Source: JABDQZ01 sp050049775
Lineage (GTDB): Bacteria > Pseudomonadota > Gammaproteobacteria > Chromatiales > Chromatiaceae
Reading direction: 5' to 3'
Length of the DNA stretch: 33,449 nt
NCBI GenBank assembly: GCA_050049775.1
Contig: JASFVP010000044.1
Span: 1-33,449 of the forward strand
Translations under genes and position numbers: made by a program
Notes under the pieces: generated by a model
The model's database searches: none
What the model was told of the DNA's origin: nothing
Seen by the model: the letters and a program-made list of their open reading frames with translations, nothing else
Part shown: positions 15,673-24,169 of the stretch, one piece after another
Layout of the letters: each line of letters opens with the position of its first letter
Position numbering within the stretch: the first letter of the stretch is position 1

Positions 15673-16404
15673 TTATTCGAAGTCTTCCTCGAATGGCGGG
15701 TTGCCATCGTAGACATCGTGACGGCGTTTTTGCAGGTAGGCGTCCCGTGAGAACTCGTAGGGATCCAGCGCGGCCTGCTCCAGCACCTTGGATGCGCCAA
15801 GCAGATCCGCCCGGGTATCGATGACACGCAAACCCTTGACCACATAGCGATGTGAATCCGGCTCCAGGTAAGTCACCGGATCGGTATACCAGTCGACCAC
15901 CAGACCAACCGTATCGCGGCCGTCTCTCGGACCAAAGAATGGCAGCACGATATAGGGGCCCGGTCCGACACCCCAGGTGCCGAGCGTCTGGCCAAAGTCC
16001 TCGCCGTATTTGGGGATGTTCATGTTGCTGGCAACATCGATAAAACCGAGGATACCGATGGTGGAATTGATCACTATGCGGCTCACATCAGACACCGCAC
16101 GACTGAGTTTGAACTGCAGCAGGTTGTTGATGGCCGAGGTGACATCATCCAGATTGGAGAAAAAATTGGTGATGCCGTTATCCACCGGAGTCGGTGTAAT
16201 AGCCTTGTAGCCTTTGGCCAGCGGCTTGAGAACCGCCTTGTCCAGGTTCTCGTTGAAGGTGTACATGGCCCGGTTAAAGCTTTCGAACGGGTCGCGCGGA
16301 TCCCGGTAGGCCTCATCAACCGTTGCACAACCGCTGACCAGCACGGTCAACAGCATGGCAAACGAGAAAATCACAGCAGAATACTTTCGCGTAGGTCTGG
16401 TCAT
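15673..16404 (-). CDS. mlaA: MlaA/VacJ-family outer-membrane lipoprotein
   Basis: A 243-residue lipoprotein precursor; the signal ends in the lipobox VSGC with acylated C26. The mature protein has the MlaA core: DPFESFNRAMYTFNENLD, LKPLAKGY, ITNFFSNLDDV, INSTIGILGFIDVAS, EDFGQTLGTWGVGPGPYIVLP and FGPRDGRD. In E. coli MlaA removes misplaced phospholipids from the outer leaflet of the outer membrane and hands them to the MlaBCDEF system; those partners are not in this window, so mlaA is separate here. The ATG at 16402-16404 is chosen because it begins a proper lipoprotein signal; the open frame runs further upstream into the TraB-like gene. The C-terminus is acidic (FEEDFE). A strong terminator follows. 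Confidence 0.93.
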   Translation of the reverse strand: MTRPTRKYSAVIFSFAMLLTVLVSGCATVDEAYRDPRDPFESFNRAMYTFNENLDKAVLKPLAKGYKAITPTPVDNGITNFFSNLDDVTSAINNLLQFKLSRAVSDVSRIVINSTIGILGFIDVASNMNIPKYGEDFGQTLGTWGVGPGPYIVLPFFGPRDGRDTVGLVVDWYTDPVTYLEPDSHRYVVKGLRVIDTRADLLGASKVLEQAALDPYEFSRDAYLQKRRHDVYDGNPPFEEDFE

Positions 16405-16442
16405 TGTTGATTCTTTTTGTCCTCGGATTTTTTCAATTTTGC

Positions 16443-16470
16443 CGGAAACATGATTGCCGAGCATGTTCCG
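16443..16470 (-). repeat. Inverted repeat in the mlaA leader
   Basis: CGGAACATG on the minus strand (16470-16462) pairs with CATGTTTCCG (16452-16443) with a one-base bulge and a 9-base spacer. It lies in the 115-base gap between the TraB-like gene and mlaA, and could be a leader hairpin or an operator. No clear promoter was seen there. Confidence 0.35.
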
Positions 16471-16519
16471 CACATCGGTGACGCAAGCATAATCGCGACG
16501 CGCCGTGCGAATCAAACGA

Positions 16520-17428
16520 TTAATAAACCCGCCTGATGCTGAAACCCTTGTCTTCAAGCAGCTTTAACACTCCCTTGTCACCCGGTAAATGCAGGGCGCC
16601 CACCGCAATAAAGTGCTTGCCACGCACAATCAGCTTCTCCATTTTGTCCACCATTTTCAGGTTTCTCTGCTCCAGCAGCCGCTGCATGGCGCGTTCACTT
16701 GCCTGTTTCACCCTCTGGCTGGAACCCTGGCTGTCGGCTGCGATCTGCTGCAATTTTCCCAGATCACGCTCCTGATAAGCCCGCAACAACTTCTCGAATT
16801 GCATCGGCAACTGCGGATAGTTCTTTAGTGTCTCCGCCAGCAGGATTTTCTGATCGGCAATGCTCAACTGGTCAAACACATCAAACTGCTGCTGGATGCT
16901 TTCCAGGCCCGTCAGGGTCTTGCCGGAAGCTTTCGCCATGTTCATGAGTTCGACATCGAGGATTTGCCCACGATTGTCCGGTGGCATGCTGAACATCACC
17001 ATGACCACCCAGGGCTTCATATATATAAAGGTAGCGGCGGGTATGCCTTGCTGCTCACCGGTCTCGATCACCAGTTGATAGAGATCAGCGCCGATGACCT
17101 GCTGCAGCGTGTGACCGTCAGTCAGCCACAGATCAGCCAGTGAGGACAGAATGGCCGGCGCCTGAATCACGGCTTCCATGACAAAATGATCCGCCTCATC
17201 GAATGCCTGCTGTACTTCGGGCTGCAGCGCCAGTACTTCCGGTCGACCCGAATGAATCGTGCCGAAAACATAGGATTGTTCATAACCGGTCTTGTTGATG
17301 CTGAACAGCAGCCCTTGCGTGAAAGGCTCGGCCGCCTGTGCCGGCAGACTCAACAGCCATACAAACCAGTAGAGCAGCATAAAGGCTGGCGGTCTGTTCG
17401 CTATTTTACTGATCGCCCTCGACATCAA
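16520..17428 (-). CDS. TraB/GumN-family protein, exported
   Basis: A 302-residue protein with an N-terminal signal peptide (about 14-32, ending LPAQA). The TraB/GumN family features are YVFGTIHSG (53-61, H59) near the mature N-terminus, FVMEAV, a middle helical part with LTGLESIQQQFDVFD, and the C-terminal motif VGALHLPGDKGVLKLLEDKG (277-296, H280). Paired His/Glu motifs place it in the EreA/ChaN-related TIKI-like superfamily, proposed to include metal-dependent proteases; activity here is unproven. Two ATG codons stand in tandem at the start. Its start is only 20 bases from the divergent rnt start, so its promoter must overlap the rnt coding region. mlaA follows downstream on the same strand. 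Confidence 0.82.
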   Translation of the reverse strand: MMSRAISKIANRPPAFMLLYWFVWLLSLPAQAAEPFTQGLLFSINKTGYEQSYVFGTIHSGRPEVLALQPEVQQAFDEADHFVMEAVIQAPAILSSLADLWLTDGHTLQQVIGADLYQLVIETGEQQGIPAATFIYMKPWVVMVMFSMPPDNRGQILDVELMNMAKASGKTLTGLESIQQQFDVFDQLSIADQKILLAETLKNYPQLPMQFEKLLRAYQERDLGKLQQIAADSQGSSQRVKQASERAMQRLLEQRNLKMVDKMEKLIVRGKHFIAVGALHLPGDKGVLKLLEDKGFSIRRVY

Positions 17429-17448
17429 GTTACTTTATCCTTGGCTGT

Positions 17449-18078
17449 GTGGAAGACATTGAATACAACCCGCTTATTGCCAAAAGGTTTCGCGCATTTC
17501 TGCCGGTGGTCGTTGATATTGAAACCGCCGGGTTTGATGAACACACAGACGCTTTGCTGGAAATCGCCGCCGTCACATTATGCATGGACGATGACGGTAA
17601 TCTGTCGTTGGCGCAAACCTTCCAGCATCATGTTGAACCCTTCCCCGGCGCCAACCTGGATCCCAAGGCGCTGGCCTTCAACGGCATCGATCCACACCAC
17701 CCGTTTCGCCAGGCCGTCAGTGAAGCCGTGGCCCTGCGGGAAATCTTCAAGCCTATCCGGCATGCCGTCAAGCAAAGCCAGTGCAACCGGGCCATTCTGG
17801 TTGGCCACAATGCGTTTTTTGATCTGGCTTTTCTAAACGCGGCGGTGCAGCGCACCGGTATCAAACGCAATCCGTTTCATCCGTTCAGCACGCTCGACAC
17901 GGTATCGCTGGCGGCGCTGGCGTATGGACAGACGGTATTGTCAAAAGCGGCAGCGGCTGCCGGACTCGACTGGGACAACAGTCAGGCGCATTCGGCGATC
18001 TACGACGCCGAACAGACCGCCCGCCTGTTCTGCATCATTATGAACAACAACAAGATCCCGCTGGAGCCGACCGGCTAG
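17449..18078 (+). CDS. rnt: Ribonuclease T
   Basis: A 209-residue DEDDh 3'-5' exonuclease close to the length of E. coli RNase T (215), which trims tRNA and other stable RNA 3' ends. Catalytic residues are all visible: D23 and E25 in VVDIETAG, D125 in GHNAFFD, and H181/D186 in HSAIYDAEQTA. The family stretch DALLEIAAVTL and the FNGIDPHHPFR piece also match. The GTG at 17449 is taken as start because the N-terminus then aligns with known RNase T; no ribosome binding site is apparent. rnt and grxD are also near each other in E. coli. It is convergent with grxD with a 4-base gap. Confidence 0.93.
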   Translation: MEDIEYNPLIAKRFRAFLPVVVDIETAGFDEHTDALLEIAAVTLCMDDDGNLSLAQTFQHHVEPFPGANLDPKALAFNGIDPHHPFRQAVSEAVALREIFKPIRHAVKQSQCNRAILVGHNAFFDLAFLNAAVQRTGIKRNPFHPFSTLDTVSLAALAYGQTVLSKAAAAAGLDWDNSQAHSAIYDAEQTARLFCIIMNNNKIPLEPTG

Positions 18079-18082
18079 GTAA

Positions 18083-18421
18083 TCAGGACTCGTCTTCGTT
18101 GGGCCAGTTTTTAGCGGCTTCCTGCACCATTTTCTGCAAATCACCACTGGCGTGCATTTCCAGCGTGATGTCGCAACCGCCAATCAGTTCGCCATTGATG
18201 TAGATCTGTGGAAACGTCGGCCAGTCGGCAAAACGCGGCAGGTTTTCAAAAATCTCCGGATCGGCCAGCACATTGACGTAGGCGAACTTTTCGCCGCAGT
18301 CCTGCAACGCCGCCGCCGCACGGGAAGAAAAGCCGCATTGCGGGAATTGCGGTGTGCCTTTCATGTAAATGACAACCGGGTTGCCTTCCACCTGCTGTTT
18401 GATGCGCTCCAAAACGTCCAT
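18083..18421 (-). CDS. grxD: Monothiol glutaredoxin Grx4
   Basis: A 112-residue monothiol glutaredoxin with the CGFS active site (C29) inside MKGTPQFPQCGFS, the WPTFPQIYINGELIGGCDI glutathione-binding stretch, and an acidic C-terminus. Grx4 proteins bind a [2Fe-2S] cluster shared between two monomers and glutathione, and pass it on together with BolA-type partners. GAGGT lies 8 bases before ATG. The 85-base gap to the amidotransferase upstream contains a TATGAT-like -10 (18446-18451), so grxD may have its own promoter as well as read-through. Confidence 0.97.
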   Translation of the reverse strand: MDVLERIKQQVEGNPVVIYMKGTPQFPQCGFSSRAAAALQDCGEKFAYVNVLADPEIFENLPRFADWPTFPQIYINGELIGGCDITLEMHASGDLQKMVQEAAKNWPNEDES

Positions 18422-18506
18422 CGGTATTACCTCGTGTACTTCAAAATCATATAGATGGAAGTCTAACTGAAAAAATCAAGCACAAACACCGCGACTTCTG
18501 AGGTAA

Positions 18507-20288
18507 TCAGGCGCCGTCGACTACACGCTGCAGCCAGAATTCCAGCAACGCCAGCTGCCACAACTTGCTGCCCTGGATACGCGTGTGATGCATTTCCGGC
18601 GCTGCCAGCAACATGTCGATATACTCGCGCCGGAACAGGCCGCGTTCGCGGCAAGCTTGCGAATCAAGAATGTCACGCATGAAATCCAGAAAGGTGCCAC
18701 GTACGTATTTCAGCGCCGGCATCGGAAAGTAACCCTTGGGGCGGTCGATCACGGCATCCGGCACGATGCCACGGGCAATGCGCTTGAGCAGATGCTTGCC
18801 CGGCGTGTGGAACTTGATTGCAGGCGGACACTGCGCCACCAGTTCGACCAGTTCGTGATCCAGAAACGGCACACGTGCTTCCAGTCCCCAGGCCATGGTC
18901 ATGTTATCGACGCGTTTGACCGGGTCATCGACGATCAGCGTGGTGGCATCCAGCCGCAGCACCGCATCGATGAACTCGTCGGCACCCTCTTCTTCGAGAC
19001 GTGCACGAATGTAGTCACCGGTAACATCACTGACCTGATACTGATCGGTGACCATACGCAGATACTCGCCGTGATCACGGTCGAAATAATGCCGCCGGAA
19101 ACGCGCCAGCCGATCGCCCTGATCGTCATCCATCATGCGCTGGTACCAGAAGTAACCGCCGAACACTTCATCGGCACCCTGCCCCGACTGCACCACCTTG
19201 ATGTTCTTCGACACCTGCTCCGAGAGTAAATAAAACGCCACCGCATCCTGGCCGAACATCGGCTCCGCCATGGCGTCCACTGCGTCGGGCATGCGTTGCA
19301 ATACCTGGTCGTTGGGCACGAGGAACTTGTGATGAATCGGCTGGTAGCGCTCCACCACCTGGTCGGAGTATTCAAACTCATGGCCTTTTTCTTCCGGCTG
19401 ATCCTCAAAGCCGACACTGAAGGTGTGCAGATTCTTTTTGCCAAGCTCGGCCAGCAGCGCCACCAGCAATGAGGAATCCAGACCGCCCGACAACAACACG
19501 CCAACCGGCACATCAGCCACATCGTTGCGCTTGCGCACCGCTTCACGCAGCGCCGCATGCACCGCTTCCACCCACTCATCTTCACTCTTGGGCTGTGGTG
19601 GACGCTGGGCGTGCAAATGCCAATACGACCGGGATGCCTGTTTGCCGTCGGCGGTCACGCGGCAGAAATGACCGGGCTCGAGCTTGCGCGCACCTTTTAA
19701 TATTGTGCGCGGCGCGGGAATCACCGCATGCAGGCTGTACTGGAAATGCAGGCTTAGGGCATCGACGGATTTGTCGATGTCGCCGCCGGCCAGTAGTGCC
19801 TGCACATTGGAAGCAAAACGAAACGAACGTTCGTCCTGGCTCCAGTAAAACGGCTTGATGCCAAAACGATCGCGTGCGATGAACAGTGACCGGTCGCGCC
19901 GGTCCCAGATGGCGAAAGCAAACATGCCGTGCAGTCGTTCGAGACAGGCCTCCCCCCAACAGTGATAGGCCTTGATGATGACCTCGGTGTCACCGCTGGA
20001 AAAAAACTCGTAGCCCTGTTGCTGCAATTGCGCGCGCAGTTCACGGTAGTTATAGATGGCACCGTTGAACACCAGCACCAGACCCAGCTTCTCATCCACC
20101 ATCGGCTGATGCGATTCCTGGCTCAGGTCAATCACCGACAAGCGACGATGGCCAAAGCCGACTTGGGCTTCACGGAAAAAACCGCCGTCGTCCGGGCCGC
20201 GCCGCTGCAGTTTGGCGTTCATTTTTTCCAGCAACTCGAGACTGACGGGCTGGTCGTCAAACCGATACTCACCGCAAACGCCGCACAT
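18507..20288 (-). CDS. Asparagine-synthase-family amidotransferase, N-acetylglutaminylglutamine amide type
   Basis: A 593-residue class II glutamine amidotransferase. Cys2 is the glutaminase nucleophile (MCGVCGE), RRGPDD and FNGAIYNYRELR belong to the glutaminase domain, and SGGLDSS (267-273) is the ATP-pyrophosphatase loop of the synthetase domain. It is longer than AsnB (about 554), and stretches such as GDTEVIIKAYHCWGEACLER and VVQSGQGADEVFGGYFWY match my memory of the AsnO-type enzymes that amidate the osmolyte N-acetylglutaminylglutamine. The usual partner synthetase (Ngg) and peptidase genes are not adjacent, so ordinary asparagine synthesis remains possible. It starts 2 bases after the hyuB stop, with GGGAG 9 bases before ATG. 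Confidence 0.88.
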   Translation of the reverse strand: MCGVCGEYRFDDQPVSLELLEKMNAKLQRRGPDDGGFFREAQVGFGHRRLSVIDLSQESHQPMVDEKLGLVLVFNGAIYNYRELRAQLQQQGYEFFSSGDTEVIIKAYHCWGEACLERLHGMFAFAIWDRRDRSLFIARDRFGIKPFYWSQDERSFRFASNVQALLAGGDIDKSVDALSLHFQYSLHAVIPAPRTILKGARKLEPGHFCRVTADGKQASRSYWHLHAQRPPQPKSEDEWVEAVHAALREAVRKRNDVADVPVGVLLSGGLDSSLLVALLAELGKKNLHTFSVGFEDQPEEKGHEFEYSDQVVERYQPIHHKFLVPNDQVLQRMPDAVDAMAEPMFGQDAVAFYLLSEQVSKNIKVVQSGQGADEVFGGYFWYQRMMDDDQGDRLARFRRHYFDRDHGEYLRMVTDQYQVSDVTGDYIRARLEEEGADEFIDAVLRLDATTLIVDDPVKRVDNMTMAWGLEARVPFLDHELVELVAQCPPAIKFHTPGKHLLKRIARGIVPDAVIDRPKGYFPMPALKYVRGTFLDFMRDILDSQACRERGLFRREYIDMLLAAPEMHHTRIQGSKLWQLALLEFWLQRVVDGA

Positions 20289-20290
20289 GC

Positions 20291-21829
20291 TCAGGTTCTC
20301 CCGTAAGCGCCGCCGCCCGGCGTTTCGATTGTCAGTACATCACCGGCCTGAACCTGCAGCTGTTGCTTGGCCGCCAACTCATTACCGTTGAGCAGATTAC
20401 GTCCCAGTGATGCTTCGCCACCATCAGCCAGCCCCCAGGGTCGATGGCTGCGCCGTTCGGTCAACAGGGATACGTGCGCCGGCTGCAAAAAGCGGTATTC
20501 GCGCAGCAAGCCATCGCCACCGTTGCGTTGCCCCGGGCCACCGCTGTTACGACGAATCGCGTAACGCTCGATCAACAATGGAAACCGACTTTCCAGCACC
20601 TCGATCGGTGTATTCAGAGTATTGGTCATGTGCGTCTGCACGGCTGACAAACCGCCGCCCTGGGCGCCGGCTCCCATGCCACCACCGATGGTTTCATAGT
20701 AGTCCCAGCGATTGCTCTCTCCTGTCGCACCCATCGCAACATTGTTCATGCTGCCATGACTGGCCGCCGGGATCTGCAGCGGCAAAGCCTGCGCCAGTGC
20801 ACCGAGCACGACATCCACCACCCGGGTGCTGGTCTCGACATTACCGGCCGCCACGGCGTGCGGCCGCTGCGCATTGAGCAGACTACCTTGCGGCGCCCGG
20901 ATATCAATAGCGCGAAACGCACTAGCGCAGGCCGGCATCTGTACCGGCATGAGACAACGAAACACATACAATACTGCCGCCGCGGCCACCGACAATGGAC
21001 AATTGACATTGCCCGACACCTGCGGCGAAGTGCCATCGAAGTCGGCCACTATCTGACCGTTTTCAACACTCAACCTCAGGCTGATGGCAATATCGCGATT
21101 GCCCTGACCATCATCATCGAGATAGTCGGTGAACTCATAACAGCCGTCCGGGATCTGCTGCAGCTCGGCAGCAGCGAGCTTTTCGGCATAGTCATTCAGC
21201 GCTGCCAGCCGCTGGAAATACAGATCAATGTTGTCATAACCGCTTACCAGAGCCGTGAGCTGGCGCACACCGGCCAGATTGGCGCTGATCTGCGCCGACA
21301 GATCGCCGGCCGATTCGGTCGAGCTGCGGTTAGCGTTGGTGATCGTTGCAAACAACTGCCGGTCGCGCTGACCATCCCGATACAACTTGACCGGTTCGAT
21401 CACCTGGCCTTCTTCATAGAGATTGCTCGACACCGGCATCGAACCCGGCGTGCCGGCGCCGATATCGGCGTGATGCGCGCGATTGACAACAAAACCAACC
21501 AGGCTGTCTTGCACAAACACCGGCGCAATCAGCGTCACGTCCGGCAGGTGCGTGCCCCCCAGGTAGGGATCGTTGAGGATGACCATGTCGCCGTCGTTCC
21601 AGTCGATGTCCGCGACAATGTCCGCCATCGCATAGGCCATGCTGCCGAGGTGCACCGGAATATGCGCCGCCTGGGCGCACAGCCCGCCCCGGGCATCAAA
21701 CACCGCGCAGGAATAATCCAGCCGGTCACGGATATTGGTGGAAAACGCCGCCGCGCGCAGCACCTCGCCCATCTCGTCGCACACCGCTTCGAGACGGCTG
21801 GAAAAAATATTCAGATCAATCGGATTCAT
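20291..21829 (-). CDS. hyuB: Hydantoinase B / 5-oxoprolinase family subunit
   Basis: A 512-residue protein of the HyuB family: NIFSSRLEAVCDEMGEVLRAAAFSTNIRDR near the N-terminus, DYSCAVFDARGGLCAQAAHIPVHLGSM, GDMVILNDPYLGGTHLPDV, RAHHADIGAGTPGSM, TNTLNTPIEVLESRFPLLIERY and RRNSGGPGQRNGGDGLLREY. Family members work with HyuA in ATP-dependent hydrolysis of hydantoins, 5-oxoproline or in acetone/acetophenone carboxylation. No HyuA gene or fused HyuA domain is present here, so the substrate is unknown. The ATG at 21827-21829 gives the family N-terminus; a TTG 17 codons upstream is unlikely. It begins the group with the amidotransferase and grxD, and is divergent from argD. Confidence 0.9.
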   Translation of the reverse strand: MNPIDLNIFSSRLEAVCDEMGEVLRAAAFSTNIRDRLDYSCAVFDARGGLCAQAAHIPVHLGSMAYAMADIVADIDWNDGDMVILNDPYLGGTHLPDVTLIAPVFVQDSLVGFVVNRAHHADIGAGTPGSMPVSSNLYEEGQVIEPVKLYRDGQRDRQLFATITNANRSSTESAGDLSAQISANLAGVRQLTALVSGYDNIDLYFQRLAALNDYAEKLAAAELQQIPDGCYEFTDYLDDDGQGNRDIAISLRLSVENGQIVADFDGTSPQVSGNVNCPLSVAAAAVLYVFRCLMPVQMPACASAFRAIDIRAPQGSLLNAQRPHAVAAGNVETSTRVVDVVLGALAQALPLQIPAASHGSMNNVAMGATGESNRWDYYETIGGGMGAGAQGGGLSAVQTHMTNTLNTPIEVLESRFPLLIERYAIRRNSGGPGQRNGGDGLLREYRFLQPAHVSLLTERRSHRPWGLADGGEASLGRNLLNGNELAAKQQLQVQAGDVLTIETPGGGAYGRT

Positions 21830-21909
21830 TGGACTGCTGCACCGACCCGGAAATGCCGCATTGTTGCACAGGCGCGGCAACGCTGGAAGCCAGACACGGA
21901 TGGACGATT

Positions 21910-21938
21910 TTGACCAATATCGGCACGGAAAATATGTC
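21910..21938 (+). promoter_or_regulatory. Candidate promoter of argD
   Basis: TTGACC (21910-21915), 17 bases, then TATGTC (21933-21938). The -10 is poor. No convincing ARG box (paired TGAAT/ATTCA) was found in the 207-base divergent spacer; only one half-like TGAAT occurs near 21950. Confidence 0.35.
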
Positions 21939-22036
21939 CGGCAAGTTGAATTTCACGAAAAGTCCCGCTAGGATGCGCTCTCGGGCAGGTCTTTGCGGAC
22001 GCTGCCTTTTCTTTTTGGCGAACACAGGAAAGCAGT

Positions 22037-23227
22037 ATGTCAGATTCACTCATGACAACTTACAATCGGCTGCCCGTGACTTTCGAAAAAGGTCAGGGAT
22101 GCTGGCTCTGGGACGACAACGGCAATAAGTATTTTGATGCGCTCATGGGTATCGCCGTCTGTGGCCTGGGTCACGCACATCCAGCCGTCGCCGATGCCAT
22201 CGCCGAGCAGGCGCACAAACTCATGCACACCTCGAACCTGTATGGCATCGCCAATCAACAGAAGCTCGGTGCAGAACTGTGCCGCCTGGCGGGCATGGAC
22301 AACGTGTTTTTTGCCAATTCCGGTGCCGAAGCCAATGAAGCCGCCATCAAGCTGGCGCGCCTGTATGGCCACAAAAAGAACATCGACACCCCGACCATCG
22401 CGGTCATGGAAAACAGTTTCCACGGCCGCACCCTGGCGACCCTGTCGGCCACCGGCAACCGCAAGGTGCAGGCCGGTTTTGAACCATTGGTCAAAGGTTT
22501 TGCACGCCTGCCGTTCGGCGACATCGAGGCCCTGCGCCATGCCGCCAAACACAACCCGGACATCGTTGCCGTGCTGGTCGAACCGGTGCAGGGTGAAAGC
22601 GGCATCAACATCCCGCCGGCCGACTACCTGCCGCAGATTCGCCAACTGTGCGACGAACACGACTGGCTCATGATGCTCGACGAAATCCAGACTGGCATGG
22701 GCCGCAGCGGCAAAATGTTCGCCTTCCAGCATCACGACATCACACCCGATGTCATGACCCTGGCCAAGGGCCTCGGCAACGGCATGCCGATCGGTGCCTG
22801 CCTCGCCAAGGGCAAGGCCGCCGGCCTGTTCGGCCCCGGCAATCACGGTTCCACCTTCGGCGGCAACCCACTGGCCTGCGCCGCCGGACTGGCGGTTGTC
22901 CGTGAAATTGAACAACAGCAGCTAGCGCAACGAGCCGCCGATCTCGGCCAGATGCTGCTTGACGGTTTCCGCCAGGAACTCGAAAACGTCCAGGGCATCC
23001 GCGAAATCCGCGGCATGGGTTTGCTGATTGCGATTGAACTGGACATCAACTGCAGCAAGCTGGTGTCGCTTGCGCTCGAAGACGGCCTGCTCATCAACGT
23101 CTGTTCGGACAACCGCATCCGCTTGCTGCCGGCACTGACCATGAGCGACGAGGAAGCCGGCATACTGGTCGACAAACTGTCCGGCCTGATCTGGGAATTC
23201 ATCAACGAAAACCAGGACGCCGCCTGA
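22037..23227 (+). CDS. argD: Acetylornithine aminotransferase
   Basis: A 396-residue PLP enzyme of fold type I that converts N-acetylglutamate semialdehyde to N-acetylornithine with glutamate. The PLP lysine is K244 in TLAKGLGNGMPIGA; D215 in MLDEIQTGMGRSG holds the pyridine nitrogen. FFANSGAEANEAAIKLAR (91-108) and FHGRTLATLSATG (128-140) are family signatures, and the length is normal for ArgD. AGGAAAGC precedes the ATG. It starts the plus-strand group argD-argF-ABC ATPase-SH3 protein, 23 bases before argF. Some ArgD enzymes also act in lysine synthesis (DapC role), which the sequence cannot decide. Confidence 0.95.
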   Translation: MSDSLMTTYNRLPVTFEKGQGCWLWDDNGNKYFDALMGIAVCGLGHAHPAVADAIAEQAHKLMHTSNLYGIANQQKLGAELCRLAGMDNVFFANSGAEANEAAIKLARLYGHKKNIDTPTIAVMENSFHGRTLATLSATGNRKVQAGFEPLVKGFARLPFGDIEALRHAAKHNPDIVAVLVEPVQGESGINIPPADYLPQIRQLCDEHDWLMMLDEIQTGMGRSGKMFAFQHHDITPDVMTLAKGLGNGMPIGACLAKGKAAGLFGPGNHGSTFGGNPLACAAGLAVVREIEQQQLAQRAADLGQMLLDGFRQELENVQGIREIRGMGLLIAIELDINCSKLVSLALEDGLLINVCSDNRIRLLPALTMSDEEAGILVDKLSGLIWEFINENQDAA

Positions 23228-23250
23228 TCGGTGGATGACGAAGGCAGACT

Positions 23251-24162
23251 ATGAGCAATAGCAAAGTAAGACATTTTCTTTCGCTGCTGGACCTGACGCC
23301 GCACGAGCTGCAATCGTTGATCCAGCGCGGCATCGAACTCAAATCGATGCGTCAGCGCAATTTCATCCATGAGCCGCTCAAGCACAAAACGCTGGCGATG
23401 ATTTTTGAAAAATCCTCGACCCGCACGCGCGTCTCATTCGAAGCTGGCATGACCCAGCTCGGCGGCCATGCCATGTTTCTGTCACCGCGCGACACCCAGC
23501 TCGGCCGCGGCGAACCGATCGAGGACAGCGCGCGCGTGTTGTCGCGCATGGTCGACGCCGTCATGATCCGCACCTTCGAGCACGAGAAGATCGAAACCTT
23601 TGCCACCTATTCCAGGGTGCCGGTGATCAATGCCTTGACCGATATGTTGCATCCCTGCCAGCTGCTGGCCGACATGATGACCTATTACGAGCACCGCGGC
23701 TCGATTGCAGGCAAGACCGTGGCCTGGATTGGCGACGGCAACAACATGTGCCATTCCTACATCAATGCGGCACGCCAGTACGGTTTCAAACTCAATATCG
23801 CCTGCCCCGCAGGCTATGAACCTGACGACACCATCCTGTCGCCCGCCGGCGATCGCTGCACCATCCTGCGTGACGCCAAAGAGGCCGCCAGCGGTGCCGA
23901 CCTGGTGGTCACCGACGTCTGGGCCAGCATGGGCCAGGAAGAGGAACAGAAACGCCGCGAACAGGACTTCGCCAACTACCAGGTCAACGATGACATCATG
24001 GCTGTAGCGAACCAAGATGCGCTGTTCATGCATTGCCTGCCGGCACACCGCGGTGAGGAAGTCAGCGCCAGCGTCATGGACAGTGACGCGTCCGTCGTGT
24101 GGGACGAAGCGGAAAACCGTCTGCACGCACAAAAAGCCTTGCTCGAATTTCTCATCGACTGA
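23251..24162 (+). CDS. argF: Ornithine carbamoyltransferase
   Basis: A 303-residue anabolic-type enzyme making citrulline from ornithine and carbamoyl phosphate. The carbamoyl-phosphate site STRTR (56-60) and the ornithine-side motif HCLPAHRGEE (from about residue 261) are intact; HPCQLLADMMT, WIGDGNNMCHS and VTDVWASMGQE also match. The length matches the short argF form found in Pseudomonas and other gammaproteobacteria rather than E. coli ArgF/ArgI (334). It is 7 bases upstream of the ABC ATPase gene, so the two are almost certainly co-transcribed. Confidence 0.97.
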   Translation: MSNSKVRHFLSLLDLTPHELQSLIQRGIELKSMRQRNFIHEPLKHKTLAMIFEKSSTRTRVSFEAGMTQLGGHAMFLSPRDTQLGRGEPIEDSARVLSRMVDAVMIRTFEHEKIETFATYSRVPVINALTDMLHPCQLLADMMTYYEHRGSIAGKTVAWIGDGNNMCHSYINAARQYGFKLNIACPAGYEPDDTILSPAGDRCTILRDAKEAASGADLVVTDVWASMGQEEEQKRREQDFANYQVNDDIMAVANQDALFMHCLPAHRGEEVSASVMDSDASVVWDEAENRLHAQKALLEFLID

Positions 24163-24169
24163 GCAGCGC

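Noticed and set aside
20756..21913. 385-codon plus-strand frame opposite hyuB
   Set aside because: It is antisense to a clear HyuB family gene, has no recognisable domain and is rich in Arg/His/Gln as typical of reverse-strand shadows.
21830..22036. ARG box before argD
   Set aside because: Only a half site TGAAT near 21950 is present; the matching second half at the right spacing is missing.
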